Made by a program: the position numbers and the translations under genes
In this document: positions 1-8,929 of the stretch, in pieces
How the letters are laid out: the number at the start of each line of letters is the position of its first letter
How positions within the stretch are numbered: position 1 is the stretch's first letter
NCBI RefSeq assembly: GCF_030412785.1
Contig: NZ_CP125295.1
Span: forward strand, 1,178,001 to 1,242,000
Direction of reading: 5' to 3'
Length of the DNA stretch: 64,000 bases
Source of the DNA: Paraburkholderia sabiae
Lineage (GTDB): Bacteria; Pseudomonadota; Gammaproteobacteria; Burkholderiales; Burkholderiaceae
The notes under the pieces: generated by a model
What the model was told of the DNA's origin: nothing
Database searches by the model: none
The model's input: the letters and a program-made list of their open reading frames with translations, nothing else

Positions 1-675
1 CTTCCACGAAATGCCCGCGGACTCCAGCACTTCCGGATACGTCGACCAGCCGTAACCCGCTTCCGAGTTGTCGACGACCGGGCCGCCGCCCGACCCGTCG
101 TTGCCGACCCAGCCCGTCCACATGTAGTAGCGGTTCGGATCGGTCGCGCCCATCAGCGAGCAGTGATAGGCGTCGCAGATCGTGAACGAGTCGGCGAGCT
201 GGTAGTGGAACGGAATGTCGTCGCGTGTGAGGTACGCCATCGTCGTCGTGCCTTTCTTCGGCACCCACTGATCGTTGCGGCCGCCGTTCCATGCGCCGTG
301 CGTCGTCGGCCAGTCATGCGGCAGATCCTGCAGGAATTGCAGGCCGAGATTCGGCGCCGTCGGCCGGAACGGCAGCACTTCACCGACGCCGGCCAGTCCC
401 GGTTGATGCCACACCGACTTGCCGTTCGGCAGGTTGATCGCGCGTGTATCGCCGAAACCGCGCACGCCCCGGAGTGAGCCGAAGTAGTGATCGAACGAGC
501 GGTTTTCCTGCATCAGCACGACGATGTGTTCGATGTCGCGGATGCTGCCTGTCTTGTTGTTCGCGGGAATCGCGAGCGCATTGCGGATGCCGAGGGGAAG
601 CATCGTCAATGCGGTGGCGGAGCCGGCTGCCTGGGCGGCTGCCCGCAAGAAATCACGGCGGTTTTTTGAGGTCAT
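1..675 (-). CDS. Phosphocholine-type phospholipase C, partial (N-terminal 225 residues)
   Basis: The gene runs off the left edge of the window, so only the first 225 codons are visible. The protein starts with a twin-arginine signal (SKNRRDFLRAAAQAAG, about residues 3-18) and a hydrophobic stretch ending near Ala-Leu-Ala, so export by Tat is expected. Right after it comes the family signature IVVLMQENRSFDHYFGSL, followed by TTTMAYLTRDDIPFHYQLAD and CDAYHCSLMGATDPNRYYMW. These are hallmarks of bacterial acid phosphatase/phospholipase C enzymes (PlcH/PlcN family), which hydrolyse phosphatidylcholine or sphingomyelin outside the cytoplasm. A small lipoprotein gene lies just upstream on the same strand. 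The full family length is about 700 residues; the substrate (haemolytic or not) cannot be told from this part. Confidence 0.9.
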   Translation of the reverse strand, partial: MTSKNRRDFLRAAAQAAGSATALTMLPLGIRNALAIPANNKTGSIRDIEHIVVLMQENRSFDHYFGSLRGVRGFGDTRAINLPNGKSVWHQPGLAGVGEVLPFRPTAPNLGLQFLQDLPHDWPTTHGAWNGGRNDQWVPKKGTTTMAYLTRDDIPFHYQLADSFTICDAYHCSLMGATDPNRYYMWTGWVGNDGSGGGPVVDNSEAGYGWSTYPEVLESAGISWK

Positions 676-750
676 GTTGGCTTCGATCGTGAGGGAAGAA
701 ACGGTAAGGTGAGACTTCCACGCGGGGGCATGGAAGCCGACGGGACGAAC

Positions 751-1065
751 TCAATCGACGGTGTGGATCACGGGTGGTGCGAGAACGACAGAATCGGCTG
801 CACTGGCGCCACTGGATGCGGCGGCGTGTGCCTGTGCCGGGGAAGATTGCGAGGTTTGAAGCGTCGGGACGGCGTTGAATGTCGTCGCCAGGGTGGGGGA
901 CTGTGCCTGCTGTGTCTGCTGTGAGTGTTCTTGCGAGGCGGCCTCGCTTGATGCGTCGTCTCCGCACGCCGCGACGGCCGATGACATCGCGATGACGGCG
1001 AACGCTAAACGCAAACGGTTGCGTCGCGGCCTACATGCAGTTTTGTGCAGAGCGGGCATCGTCAT
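751..1065 (-). CDS. Small putative lipoprotein
   Basis: This 104-residue protein has a basic N-terminus, a hydrophobic segment and a lipobox-like AVAACGDD around residues 32-39, which suggests a signal peptidase II cleavage site and a lipid-anchored mature part of about 68 residues. The mature part is rich in Ala, Ser, Gln and Thr and has no recognisable domain. It ends 75 bases before the phospholipase C start on the same strand, so the two may be cotranscribed. An internal start (MSSAVAACGDD) would be too short for a signal, so the long start is preferred. Function unknown. Confidence 0.6.
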   Translation of the reverse strand: MTMPALHKTACRPRRNRLRLAFAVIAMSSAVAACGDDASSEAASQEHSQQTQQAQSPTLATTFNAVPTLQTSQSSPAQAHAAASSGASAADSVVLAPPVIHTVD

Positions 1066-1223
1066 CCTCCGGCGTCATGCTTGAGAGACGCGAAAGGATA
1101 GCCAGCGCGTGTGTAGCTAATGTGAAGCGTGAGCTGAAGAAAGAATCGCGAAGCGTCATGCAACGAGATGCAGGTAAAAGCGCCTGCAAGGTGCATGCAT
1201 CAAAGTGCGGAATGAAGCACGAA

Positions 1224-1248
1224 GCGCACTGCATGTGATGCAGTGCGC
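1224..1248. repeat. Perfect 11-bp inverted repeat
   Basis: GCGCACTGCAT, a GTG spacer, then ATGCAGTGCGC form a perfect palindrome in the gap between the lipoprotein start and the hydrolase stop. There is no T run on either side, so it does not look like an intrinsic terminator. It could be an operator for the phospholipase unit downstream on the minus strand, or the stem of an mRNA-end hairpin for the hydrolase. Confidence 0.6.
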
Positions 1249-1342
1249 ATTCCCTGTGACGGTTCAATGACTTGGCCGCGTTATCGGCAGCTTGTCCACA
1301 GGGTCGCGCACAGATTCTGTGGAGAACTTCGGTGCTTTTCGC

Positions 1343-2197
1343 TCAGATCCGCGCGGAACGGGAGTGCGTTCCAATGAACGCGACGATCGCATCGTTGAGT
1401 ACACGTGGCGCATCGCGATGAGGCGAGTGTCCGCAGTTTTCGAGCTTCGTCAGTTGCGTCTGCGCGGCGCGTTGCGCGATCGTGTCGATCTGCGCCATGG
1501 AGCCGTAATGATCGTCGTAACCCTGCACAGCGAGCAGCGGGCAGCGGATGCAGTCGAGTTCATCGACAATGCTCCACGACCGGAACGCATCGCTCAGCCA
1601 GATATCGTTCCAGCCATAGAACGCCGAGTCGACATCATCGTGATGGCGCGCGAGCTTGCTGCGCAGGTCGCTCTGTTCGTAGGCCGTTTTGGCTTCGGCA
1701 ATGCTGGCAACAGAAATGTCCTCGACGAAAACATGCGGTGCGATCGCGACTGCGCCGGCCAGTGCATCAGGAAAAGCGGCAGCATAAAGCAGCGTGATCG
1801 ATCCTCCATCGCTGTGACCGATCAACCACATGCGTTTTCTTTCCGCTTCGTTGACGTCGAGTGCATCGAGCAGCGCGGGCAGCACCTCGCGCGCCTGCAC
1901 TGACATGAAATCGACGGGCAGCTTGACGTCATGCGGACGCGGCGTCGAACGTCCGTAACCCGGCCGCGAATACACGAGACCGCGCATGCCGAGCCCGTCG
2001 CACAAGGTCTGTGGCCAGTCCTTCCACATCGCGACGGAACCGAGCCCTTCGTGCAGGAACACGGCAAGTGGCGCGTCGGCCAGATGTGCATTGAGCCAGC
2101 GATATTCGATATTCAGCGCGCCGCGATGCGCATTCGCCGGCAATGCGACCGACGCGCTCGGGGAGACGTCGCGCAAGGTCGTGACAGGTTCGGCCAT
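1343..2197 (-). CDS. Alpha/beta hydrolase of the benzoate cluster
   Basis: The 284-residue protein has the alpha/beta-hydrolase fold: an oxyanion-region motif FLHEGLGS near residue 48, the nucleophile elbow GHSDGG near residue 127, an acid region around VQGYDDHYG, and the late histidine in NCGHSPHRD. It starts 8 bases after the stop of the benzoate-CoA ligase gene, so the two form an operon. A hydrolase at this place is common in betaproteobacterial box clusters; a role as a thioesterase that recovers CoA from benzoyl-CoA or ring-opened intermediates, or as an ester hydrolase feeding benzoate, is plausible but inferred only from position. Confidence 0.85.
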   Translation of the reverse strand: MAEPVTTLRDVSPSASVALPANAHRGALNIEYRWLNAHLADAPLAVFLHEGLGSVAMWKDWPQTLCDGLGMRGLVYSRPGYGRSTPRPHDVKLPVDFMSVQAREVLPALLDALDVNEAERKRMWLIGHSDGGSITLLYAAAFPDALAGAVAIAPHVFVEDISVASIAEAKTAYEQSDLRSKLARHHDDVDSAFYGWNDIWLSDAFRSWSIVDELDCIRCPLLAVQGYDDHYGSMAQIDTIAQRAAQTQLTKLENCGHSPHRDAPRVLNDAIVAFIGTHSRSARI

Positions 2198-2205
2198 TCC
2201 GTTCT

Positions 2206-3804
2206 TCAGCTGTTGAGCTGCTCTCGCAATTTGAAGCGTTGAATCTTACCTGTCGCCGTCTTCGGCAGGTCGTCGACGAACACGATATCGCGCGGATACT
2301 TGTGCGGCGCGAGCTTGCCTTTGACGAACGACTTCAGTTCATCGGCGAGTGCATCGCATGCATCGGCAGTTTGCTTCAGCACGACGAATGCACGCGTTTT
2401 CACGAGGCCGCCATGATCGATGCCGACGACGGCGGCTTCCAGTACTGCAGTATGTTGCACGAGCACCATTTCCACTTCGACGGGCGACACGTATTGGCCG
2501 CTCACTTTCAGCATGTCGTCGCTGCGGCCCGCATACTGATAGCAGCCGTTCGGCAGCCGGCAGTACTTGTCGCCGCTGCGGATCCATTCGCCCAGAAAGG
2601 TCGCGCGCGACTTCTCGCGATTGCTCCAGTACATCAGCGCGGCGCTTGGACCCTTGATGAACAGATCTCCGACTTCGCCGTCGGGCACGGGATGGCCCGC
2701 TTCATCGCGCAACTCCACTTCATATCCAGGCACTGGACGGCCCGTTGTCCCGTACTCGACTTCACCCGCGCGATTCGACAGAAAGATGTGCAGCATTTCG
2801 GTCGAGCCGATGCCGTCGAGAATCTCGCAACCGAAATGCGCAGTAAAGCGCTCGCCGATCTCGCGCGGCAATGCTTCGCCCGCCGACGTGCACACACGCA
2901 TCGCGACCTGCCCGCGTGGAGGCAGGTTCGGCGACACCAGCATGTTCGCGTACAGCGTCGGCACGCCGTAGAAGATAGTCGGCCGATGTTCGACGAGCCG
3001 CCTGAAGATCGCGTCCGGCGTCGGGCGCTCGGCCATCAGCACAGCCGTCGCGCCGACGGACAGCGGGAACGTCAGTGCATTGCCGAGGCCATAGGCAAAG
3101 AACAGCTTGGCCGCGGAGAACACGACGTCGCGTTCAGTGATGCCGAGTATCGGCTTCGCATAAAGCTCTGCAGTCCAGTACAGGTTCGCGTGCGTGTGCA
3201 CGGTGCCTTTCGGTTTGCCCGTCGAACCGGATGAGTACAGCCAGAATGCAATGTCGTCGCCGCTACATGCATTCGGTTTCAGCAAAGGTTCGGCGCCGTC
3301 GATCAGCTGGTTCAGCACATGCGAGGGCGGCGGATCGAGATGGACGGGTTGCGACACGATCAGCAGGCAGCCGTCGTGTTCAGCTTCGCTCATCGCCTGC
3401 TCGACGGCCGGCAACAGCGCGCCGGAAGCGATCACGGCGCGGGCGTGGCTGTGCGTGAGCATGTACAGGTAATCGGCGGCCGTCAGCAGAGTGTTCGCGA
3501 CCACGGGCACGACGCCCGCGTATAGCGCGCCGAGAAACGCAACCGGCAGTTCGGCTGTGTCGAGCATTACCAGCAGGATGCGCTCTTCGGCATGCACGCC
3601 GATCGCGCGCAACGCAGAAGCGAAACGGCGCGCGCGATCTTCGAGTTGTGCGAACGATGTGACGCCCGCGTCGTCGATATAGGCCGCCTTGTCGGCACGC
3701 GTGTCGTTCAACCGGAACAGATGCGACGCGAAGTTGAACTGCGCGGGCGGCGCTTCGACTTTTGGCGCGGGCTCGCCAGGCGGCGTTTCCAGCAAGGCTT
3801 GCAT
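2206..3804 (-). CDS. bclA: Benzoate-CoA ligase
   Basis: This 532-residue cytoplasmic enzyme of the AMP-forming acyl-CoA synthetase family activates benzoate to benzoyl-CoA with ATP, the first step of the box pathway. Visible motifs in order are the P-loop-like YSSGSTGKPKG (about residue 190), GIGSTEMLHIF (about 335), the hinge region RSGDKY with YAGRSDDMLKVSGQYVSP (about 415-435) and the catalytic lysine in PKTATGKIQR near the C-terminus. Length matches the family. The assignment rests on the aryl-CoA ligase motifs plus the adjoining boxRCBA genes. It is transcribed away from boxR together with the DUF4863 gene upstream (86-base gap) and the hydrolase downstream. Confidence 0.93.
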   Translation of the reverse strand: MQALLETPPGEPAPKVEAPPAQFNFASHLFRLNDTRADKAAYIDDAGVTSFAQLEDRARRFASALRAIGVHAEERILLVMLDTAELPVAFLGALYAGVVPVVANTLLTAADYLYMLTHSHARAVIASGALLPAVEQAMSEAEHDGCLLIVSQPVHLDPPPSHVLNQLIDGAEPLLKPNACSGDDIAFWLYSSGSTGKPKGTVHTHANLYWTAELYAKPILGITERDVVFSAAKLFFAYGLGNALTFPLSVGATAVLMAERPTPDAIFRRLVEHRPTIFYGVPTLYANMLVSPNLPPRGQVAMRVCTSAGEALPREIGERFTAHFGCEILDGIGSTEMLHIFLSNRAGEVEYGTTGRPVPGYEVELRDEAGHPVPDGEVGDLFIKGPSAALMYWSNREKSRATFLGEWIRSGDKYCRLPNGCYQYAGRSDDMLKVSGQYVSPVEVEMVLVQHTAVLEAAVVGIDHGGLVKTRAFVVLKQTADACDALADELKSFVKGKLAPHKYPRDIVFVDDLPKTATGKIQRFKLREQLNS

Positions 3805-3890
3805 ATGTCCTCCGGCGAGGTGGCGGCGTGCGTGGGAACAGGAGTGCAGGATGTGAAGACTTCGTGCCGTCGCGTGATCGCGCTATCGCG

Positions 3891-4370
3891 TCAGGCAGCG
3901 GCGTTGTCTCGCGTGAATTCGATTGCACCTTGCGGCAACAGATAAAGCACCAGCGCCTGGCCTTGGGCAACTGTCGGCCGATGCGCGCTGCCGGGACCAT
4001 AGACGCACCAGCCAGCGGGATGGCCGTCGAAGGTCGCGCCTTCGGTGAGCGGCATGATCAGATCGATTTCGCCGTGCGGGTGCACATGATGCGGACCGGC
4101 AATGTCCTGCATGTCGACGACGTCGACGGAAAAACCATGCGTGTCGGGCGTGGGCTTGATGATGCGGCCGAAACGGATGCCGCCATGCTCGCGATTGCAC
4201 AGCCAGCCTTCGGCGACGCCCGCGCGGCATGCGTCGGCGAGGGCATCGTAAGTCGCGCTGCCGGCGGCCCAGGTCGCGTTGAGCCACACGCCGAGCGACG
4301 CGTCGAGCGGCCGTCCTTCCAGTTCCGCCGTGACGCCTGCAATCAGACGCTGAAAGTCTTGGGGGGACAT
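3891..4370 (-). CDS. DUF4863 family protein
   Basis: The start chosen (residues MSPQDFQRLIAGV) is preceded by AGGAGG six bases away; a longer reading frame of 184 codons exists but lacks such a site. The 159-residue protein has a helical first half and a cupin-like second half with an HHVHPHGEIDLIMPL motif (about residue 92) and GWCVYGPGSAHRPTV. The His/Glu-rich strand looks like a metal site. DUF4863 proteins recur next to boxR and benzoate-CoA ligase; from memory, a related protein is a 4-hydroxylaminobenzoate lyase (PnbB), which I cannot verify here. It is first in the minus-strand operon with the ligase and the hydrolase. Confidence 0.75.
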   Translation of the reverse strand: MSPQDFQRLIAGVTAELEGRPLDASLGVWLNATWAAGSATYDALADACRAGVAEGWLCNREHGGIRFGRIIKPTPDTHGFSVDVVDMQDIAGPHHVHPHGEIDLIMPLTEGATFDGHPAGWCVYGPGSAHRPTVAQGQALVLYLLPQGAIEFTRDNAAA

Positions 4371-4573
4371 GCTTGCCTCCTGTCGGCCCGATGCGATCTG
4401 CGTTGCACGGGGCCTCCTGCAAGATAGTTTGCTGCCGGTCGACACGCACCTTAGTTCATGTGCGATGCCACCGCGCGTCTCCGATTTCGCCTATGCCATC
4501 CGGACGAGGGCTGATGGCGTTGTTATTGCCTCGATATGCGGCGAAAATTAACCGTTCACCTTGAGCATGTCAA

Positions 4574-4583
4574 GCACTATAGT
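4574..4583. promoter_or_regulatory. Candidate BoxR site upstream of boxR
   Basis: GCACTATAGT lies in the divergent gap between the DUF4863 gene and boxR, 31 to 40 bases before the boxR start. It matches, at 9 of 10 bases, GCACTATTGT at 5654-5663 in front of boxC. Two near-identical sites in front of the regulator and the pathway genes are what a local repressor would need. The assignment to BoxR is inferred. Confidence 0.5.
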
Positions 4584-4613
4584 ACATATACCTAGGCGAT
4601 GAGGCTTCCAGAT

Positions 4614-5567
4614 ATGAACCAAACTTACTCCGCCGATGCAGCCCAAACCCCGCGCGCCGACGATGAAGCGCCGAAGGCCGAGCGCGAAGAGCGCGATCCG
4701 TTTCTGACCGCGATGGGCGAGCGCGTGCGCCTGCTGCGGGCCCGTCGCGGCATGACCCGCAAGACGCTGGCGTCGGAAACGGGCCTGTCGGAGCGCCATC
4801 TCGCGAATCTCGAGTCGGGTGTCGGCAACGCATCGGTGCTGGTGCTGCGGCAGATCGCGGCCACGCTGAACTGTCCGCTCGCCGAAGTGATCGGCGACGA
4901 AACGACGTCGTCGGCCGAATGGCTGCTTATTCGCGAACTGTTGCAGGGCCGCGATCAGGCGGCGTTGCAGCGCGCGCGCGTCGCGCTCTCCGAGATGTTC
5001 GCGCAGGCACCGCGCGACCCGCATCGCAAGGACCGCATCGCGCTGATCGGCTTGCGCGGCGCGGGCAAGTCGACGCTCGGCCGCATGCTTGCGCAGGAGC
5101 GCAAGGTGCCGTTCATCGAGATCACGAAGGTGATCCAGCAGATGGCGGGCTGTCCGCCGTCGGAGATCCACTCGCTGTATGGCGCGAGCGCGTATCGCCG
5201 CTACGAGCAGCGCGCGCTGGAGGCCGTGATCGGCGAGCACGAGCGGGCGGTGATCGCGTCGCCGGGCGGGCTGGTGTCGGAGCCCGGCACCTTCAACGCG
5301 CTGCTCGCGCATTGTTTCACCGTGTGGCTTCAGGCCAGCCCGGAAGAGCACATGCGCCGCGTCGTCGCGCAGGGCGATCTGCGGCCGATGTCGGGCAACA
5401 AGGAGGCGATGGAGGATCTGAAGCGCATCCTCGCGGGACGCAGCGAACTCTACAACCGCGCCGACATGATTTTCGACACGAGCGAACGCACGCTCGCCGA
5501 CGCCTACCTGCAACTGCGCGACCGCCTTGCCGCTCGGCTCGCTGCCGAACTGGGCGACGAAACCTAA
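4614..5567 (+). CDS. boxR: BoxR, benzoyl-CoA-responsive transcriptional regulator
   Basis: The 317-residue protein joins an N-terminal XRE-type helix-turn-helix (MTRKTLASETGLSERHLANL, about residues 43-62) to a C-terminal shikimate-kinase-like domain with the Walker A motif GLRGAGKST (about 144-152). This architecture defines the BoxR/BzdR family, in which the kinase-like domain senses benzoyl-CoA and releases the DNA-bound repressor. The start at 4614 is preferred over an in-frame ATG at 4599 because GAGG stands nine bases before it. It is divergent from the ligase operon and precedes boxCBA on the same strand. Confidence 0.93.
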   Translation: MNQTYSADAAQTPRADDEAPKAEREERDPFLTAMGERVRLLRARRGMTRKTLASETGLSERHLANLESGVGNASVLVLRQIAATLNCPLAEVIGDETTSSAEWLLIRELLQGRDQAALQRARVALSEMFAQAPRDPHRKDRIALIGLRGAGKSTLGRMLAQERKVPFIEITKVIQQMAGCPPSEIHSLYGASAYRRYEQRALEAVIGEHERAVIASPGGLVSEPGTFNALLAHCFTVWLQASPEEHMRRVVAQGDLRPMSGNKEAMEDLKRILAGRSELYNRADMIFDTSERTLADAYLQLRDRLAARLAAELGDET

Positions 5568-5625
5568 TGCATGTGGTGCGGTTGAAGCTGAACAGTGCCG
5601 CTAGGGGATAACCCGAAAACATGAA

Positions 5626-5639
5626 GTAAAGTGCTTTAC
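5626..5639. repeat. Short palindrome in the boxR-boxC gap
   Basis: GTAAAG-TG-CTTTAC is a perfect 6-bp inverted repeat located 61 to 74 bases before the boxC start and next to the larger nested palindrome. It may be a second protein-binding site or part of the promoter region. Confidence 0.45.
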
Positions 5640-5648
5640 ATGGCTGAG

Positions 5649-5685
5649 GCGGTGCACTATTGTTCGTTAAAACGAACTGCACCGC
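5649..5685. promoter_or_regulatory. Nested palindrome, candidate BoxR operator of boxC
   Basis: Outer arms GCGGTGCA (5649-5656) and TGCACCGC (5678-5685) enclose a second perfect palindrome, GTTCGTT-AA-AACGAAC (5662-5677). The left half carries GCACTATTGT, also found before boxR. The 3' arm ends three bases before the AGGAG ribosome-binding site of boxC, so the element could act on DNA as an operator or in the mRNA as a hairpin close to the start site. Confidence 0.55.
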
Positions 5686-5700
5686 TTCAGGAGACGCCCC

Positions 5701-7383
5701 ATGTCCTCAGCCATGTCCCCGGCCGACACCGCCGCCGCGCAAGTCGACTACCGCACCGACCCATCGCAGTACAAGCACTGGAAGCTGTCATTCAACGGTC
5801 CGGTTGCCACGCTCGGCATCGACATCGCCGAAGACGGCGGTATCCGCGATGGCTACAAGCTGAAGCTCAATTCATACGATCTCGGCGTCGACATCGAACT
5901 GCACGATGCACTTCAGCGCATCCGCTTCGAGCATCCGGAAGTGCGTTCGGTGGTACTTACGAGCCTGAAGGATCGCGTGTTCTGTTCGGGTGCAAACATT
6001 TTCATGCTGGGTCTGTCGTCGCATGCATGGAAGGTCAACTTCTGCAAGTTCACGAACGAAACGCGCAACGGCATCGAGGACTCGTCGCGCAACTCGGGCC
6101 TGAAGTTTCTTGCAGCTGTGAATGGTTCATGTGCCGGCGGCGGATATGAACTGGCGCTCGCGTGCGACGAGATCTATCTGGTCGACGACCGTTCGTCGTC
6201 GGTGGCGCTGCCGGAAGTGCCGCTGCTCGGCGTGCTGCCGGGCACGGGCGGACTTACACGCGTCACCGACAAGCGCAAGGTGCGACACGATCGCGCCGAT
6301 ATTTTCTGCACCGTCGTCGAAGGCATTCGTGGCGCACGTGCGAAGGAGTGGCGTCTCGTCGATGAAGTCGTGAAGCCGAACCAGTTCGAGCAGGCCATCG
6401 CGGCGCGCGCACTGGAACTCGCGCAGCAGAGCGATCGTCCGGCGGATGCGCAAGGCGCGACGCTGACGCGCATCGAACGCACGGATCGCGAAGACGGCCT
6501 CACGTACGCGACGCTCGACGTGACGATCGACCGCGCGAAGCGTACGGCCACTTTCACTGCCAAAGCACCGACGACGCAGCAACCTTCCGGTATCGACGGC
6601 ATCGTCGCGAAGGGTGCGAACTGGTGGCCGCTGCAGTTTGCGCGCGAACTCGACGATGCGATCCTGTCGATGCGTACCAACGAACTCGACATCGGCACGT
6701 GGATCCTGAAGACGGAAGGCGATGCGCGCGCCGTGCTCGCCGCCGATGCCACGCTGCTTCAGCACAAGGACCATTGGTTCGTGCGCGAGACGATTGGTCT
6801 GCTGCGCCGCACGCTTGCGCGCCTCGACGTGTCGTCGCGTTCGCTGTTCGCGCTGATCGAACCGGGTTCGTGTTTCGCGGGCACGTTCGCCGAATTCGCG
6901 TTTGCCGCCGACCGCACGTACATGGCCGCGCTGCCCGCGAACGAAGATGAAGAGCCCGCGATCACGCTGTCGGAAGTCAACTTTGGTCTGTATCCGATGG
7001 TCACGCATCAATCGCGGCTTGCGCGGCGTTTCTACGAAGAGACCGAACCTCTCGATGCCGTGCGCGCAACAATCGGCGAGCCGGTGAAAGCGGTGGAAGC
7101 GGAACGTCTTGGCCTCGTGACGGCATCGCTGGACGACATCGACTGGGCCGACGAGATTCGCATCGCGCTTGAAGAACGCGCGGCGATGTCGCCTGATGCG
7201 CTGACGGGCATGGAGGCGAACCTGCGCTTCAACGGCCGCGAAACGATGGAGACGCGCATCTTCGGACGTCTGACGGCGTGGCAGAACTGGATTTTCAACC
7301 GGCCGAACGCGGTGGGCGAGAAGGGCGCGCTCAAGGTGTACGGCAAGGGCAGCAAGGCGCAATTCGACGTCTCGCGGGTCTGA
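5701..7383 (+). CDS. boxC: BoxC, 2,3-epoxybenzoyl-CoA dihydrolase (ring-opening)
   Basis: The 560-residue enzyme belongs to the crotonase superfamily and in the box pathway opens the epoxidised ring hydrolytically, giving 3,4-dehydroadipyl-CoA semialdehyde and formate. Two crotonase-like halves are visible: the first with VFCSGANIFMLGLSSH (about residue 97) and the oxyanion region NGSCAGGGYELALACDEI (about 141-158), the second around EPGSCFAGTFAEFAFAADRT. AGGAG precedes the start by eight bases. It is first in a boxC-boxB-boxA operon; the gap to boxB is 84 bases. Confidence 0.95.
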   Translation: MSSAMSPADTAAAQVDYRTDPSQYKHWKLSFNGPVATLGIDIAEDGGIRDGYKLKLNSYDLGVDIELHDALQRIRFEHPEVRSVVLTSLKDRVFCSGANIFMLGLSSHAWKVNFCKFTNETRNGIEDSSRNSGLKFLAAVNGSCAGGGYELALACDEIYLVDDRSSSVALPEVPLLGVLPGTGGLTRVTDKRKVRHDRADIFCTVVEGIRGARAKEWRLVDEVVKPNQFEQAIAARALELAQQSDRPADAQGATLTRIERTDREDGLTYATLDVTIDRAKRTATFTAKAPTTQQPSGIDGIVAKGANWWPLQFARELDDAILSMRTNELDIGTWILKTEGDARAVLAADATLLQHKDHWFVRETIGLLRRTLARLDVSSRSLFALIEPGSCFAGTFAEFAFAADRTYMAALPANEDEEPAITLSEVNFGLYPMVTHQSRLARRFYEETEPLDAVRATIGEPVKAVEAERLGLVTASLDDIDWADEIRIALEERAAMSPDALTGMEANLRFNGRETMETRIFGRLTAWQNWIFNRPNAVGEKGALKVYGKGSKAQFDVSRV

Positions 7384-7467
7384 GTCGAAATCCGAGCCGA
7401 ACACGGCCTGCAACGACACACGCCTCTCGCCAATCACACGAACACGCATCGCGCTCAAGGAACCGAC

Positions 7468-8895
7468 ATGTCCACGATCAACTACAGCGACAAGATCCCG
7501 AACAACGTCAACCTCGCCGACGATCGCACGCTGCAACGCGCGCTCGAGCAATGGCAGCCGAACTTCCTGTCGTGGTGGGGCGACATGGGCCCTGACGGCT
7601 CGCACAACTTCGACGTCTATCTGCGCACTGCGACGAGCGTCGATCCCGGCGGCTGGGCGCATTTCGACTACGTGAAAATGCCCGACTATCGTTGGGGCAT
7701 TTTTCTCACGCCGGGCGATCAGGATCGCAAGATCCATTTCGGCGAGCACAAGGGCGAAGCCGCGTGGCAGGACGTGCCAGGCGAACATCGCGCGAACCTG
7801 CGCCGCATCATCGTCACGCAAGGCGATACGGAGCCGGCTTCCGTCGAACAGCAGCGTCATCTGGGGCTCACGGCGCCGTCGATGTACGACCTGCGCAACC
7901 TCTTTCAGGTGAACGTCGAGGAAGGGCGGCATCTGTGGGCGATGGTGTATCTGCTGCATCGTTACTTCGGCCGCGATGGACGCGAAGAAGCGGAAGCGCT
8001 GCTCGGCCGTCGCTCGGGTGACGACGACAACCCGCGCATTCTCGGCGCGTTCAACGAGAAAACACCTGACTGGCTCGCGTTCTACATGTTCACGTACTTC
8101 ACCGATCGCGACGGCAAGTTCCAGTTGAGCGCACTCGCCGAATCCGGTTTCGATCCGCTCGCGCGCACGACGAAGTTCATGCTGACGGAAGAAGCGCATC
8201 ACATGTTCGTCGGTGAATCGGGTGTGTCGCGCGTCGTGCAGCGCACCGCGCAGGTGATGAACGAACTCAAGACCGACGACGTCAGCAAGCTTCGCGCAGC
8301 AGGCGTGATCGATCTGCCGACCATCCAGCGTTATCTGAACTTCCACTACTCGGTGACGATCGATCTGTTCGGTGCGGACCAGTCGTCGAATGCGGCGACG
8401 TTCTACAACTCGGGGCTCAAGGGCCGCTATGAAGAGACGAAGCGCGACGACGATCATCAGTTGAACGGGCAAAGCTACAAGCTGCTCGATGTCGAGGACG
8501 GCAAGCTGGTCGAACGCGAAGTGCCCATGCTCAACGCGATGAACGAGGTGCTGCGCGACGACTACATCAAGGATTCCGTCGCGGGCGTCGGCCGCTGGAA
8601 CAAGGTGCTGGAAAAGGCCGGCATCGATTTTCGTCTGACCGTTCCGCACAAGGCGTTCAATCGTCAGATCGGCACCTTTGCGGGCACGCGTGTGTCGCCC
8701 GATGGTCGCGTGATCGGCGAGGCCGAATGGGCCGCGAACGAAGCGAAGTGGCTGCCGACACCGGAAGACCGCGCGTACGTCGCGTCGCTGATGGGTCGCG
8801 TGGTGGAGGCCGGCAAGTTCGCGAACTGGATCGCGCCGCCCGCGATGGGCATCAACCGTCAGCCCGTCGATTTCGAATACGTGCGCTTCAACTAG
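7468..8895 (+). CDS. boxB: BoxB, benzoyl-CoA 2,3-epoxidase catalytic subunit
   Basis: This 475-residue diiron enzyme inserts one oxygen atom into benzoyl-CoA to give the 2,3-epoxide. Candidate iron ligands lie in two helices: the EEGRHLWAM motif (about residue 151) and [13 protein letters not shown] (about 236). The length and the sequence start [19 protein letters not shown] fit the family. It depends on electrons from BoxA, encoded 34 bases downstream. Confidence 0.95.
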   Translation: MSTINYSDKIPNNVNLADDRTLQRALEQWQPNFLSWWGDMGPDGSHNFDVYLRTATSVDPGGWAHFDYVKMPDYRWGIFLTPGDQDRKIHFGEHKGEAAWQDVPGEHRANLRRIIVTQGDTEPASVEQQRHLGLTAPSMYDLRNLFQVNVEEGRHLWAMVYLLHRYFGRDGREEAEALLGRRSGDDDNPRILGAFNEKTPDWLAFYMFTYFTDRDGKFQLSALAESGFDPLARTTKFMLTEEAHHMFVGESGVSRVVQRTAQVMNELKTDDVSKLRAAGVIDLPTIQRYLNFHYSVTIDLFGADQSSNAATFYNSGLKGRYEETKRDDDHQLNGQSYKLLDVEDGKLVEREVPMLNAMNEVLRDDYIKDSVAGVGRWNKVLEKAGIDFRLTVPHKAFNRQIGTFAGTRVSPDGRVIGEAEWAANEAKWLPTPEDRAYVASLMGRVVEAGKFANWIAPPAMGINRQPVDFEYVRFN

Positions 8896-8929
8896 GCGTC
8901 GCGTAGCAACAGCGAAAGAGAGAGTCATC

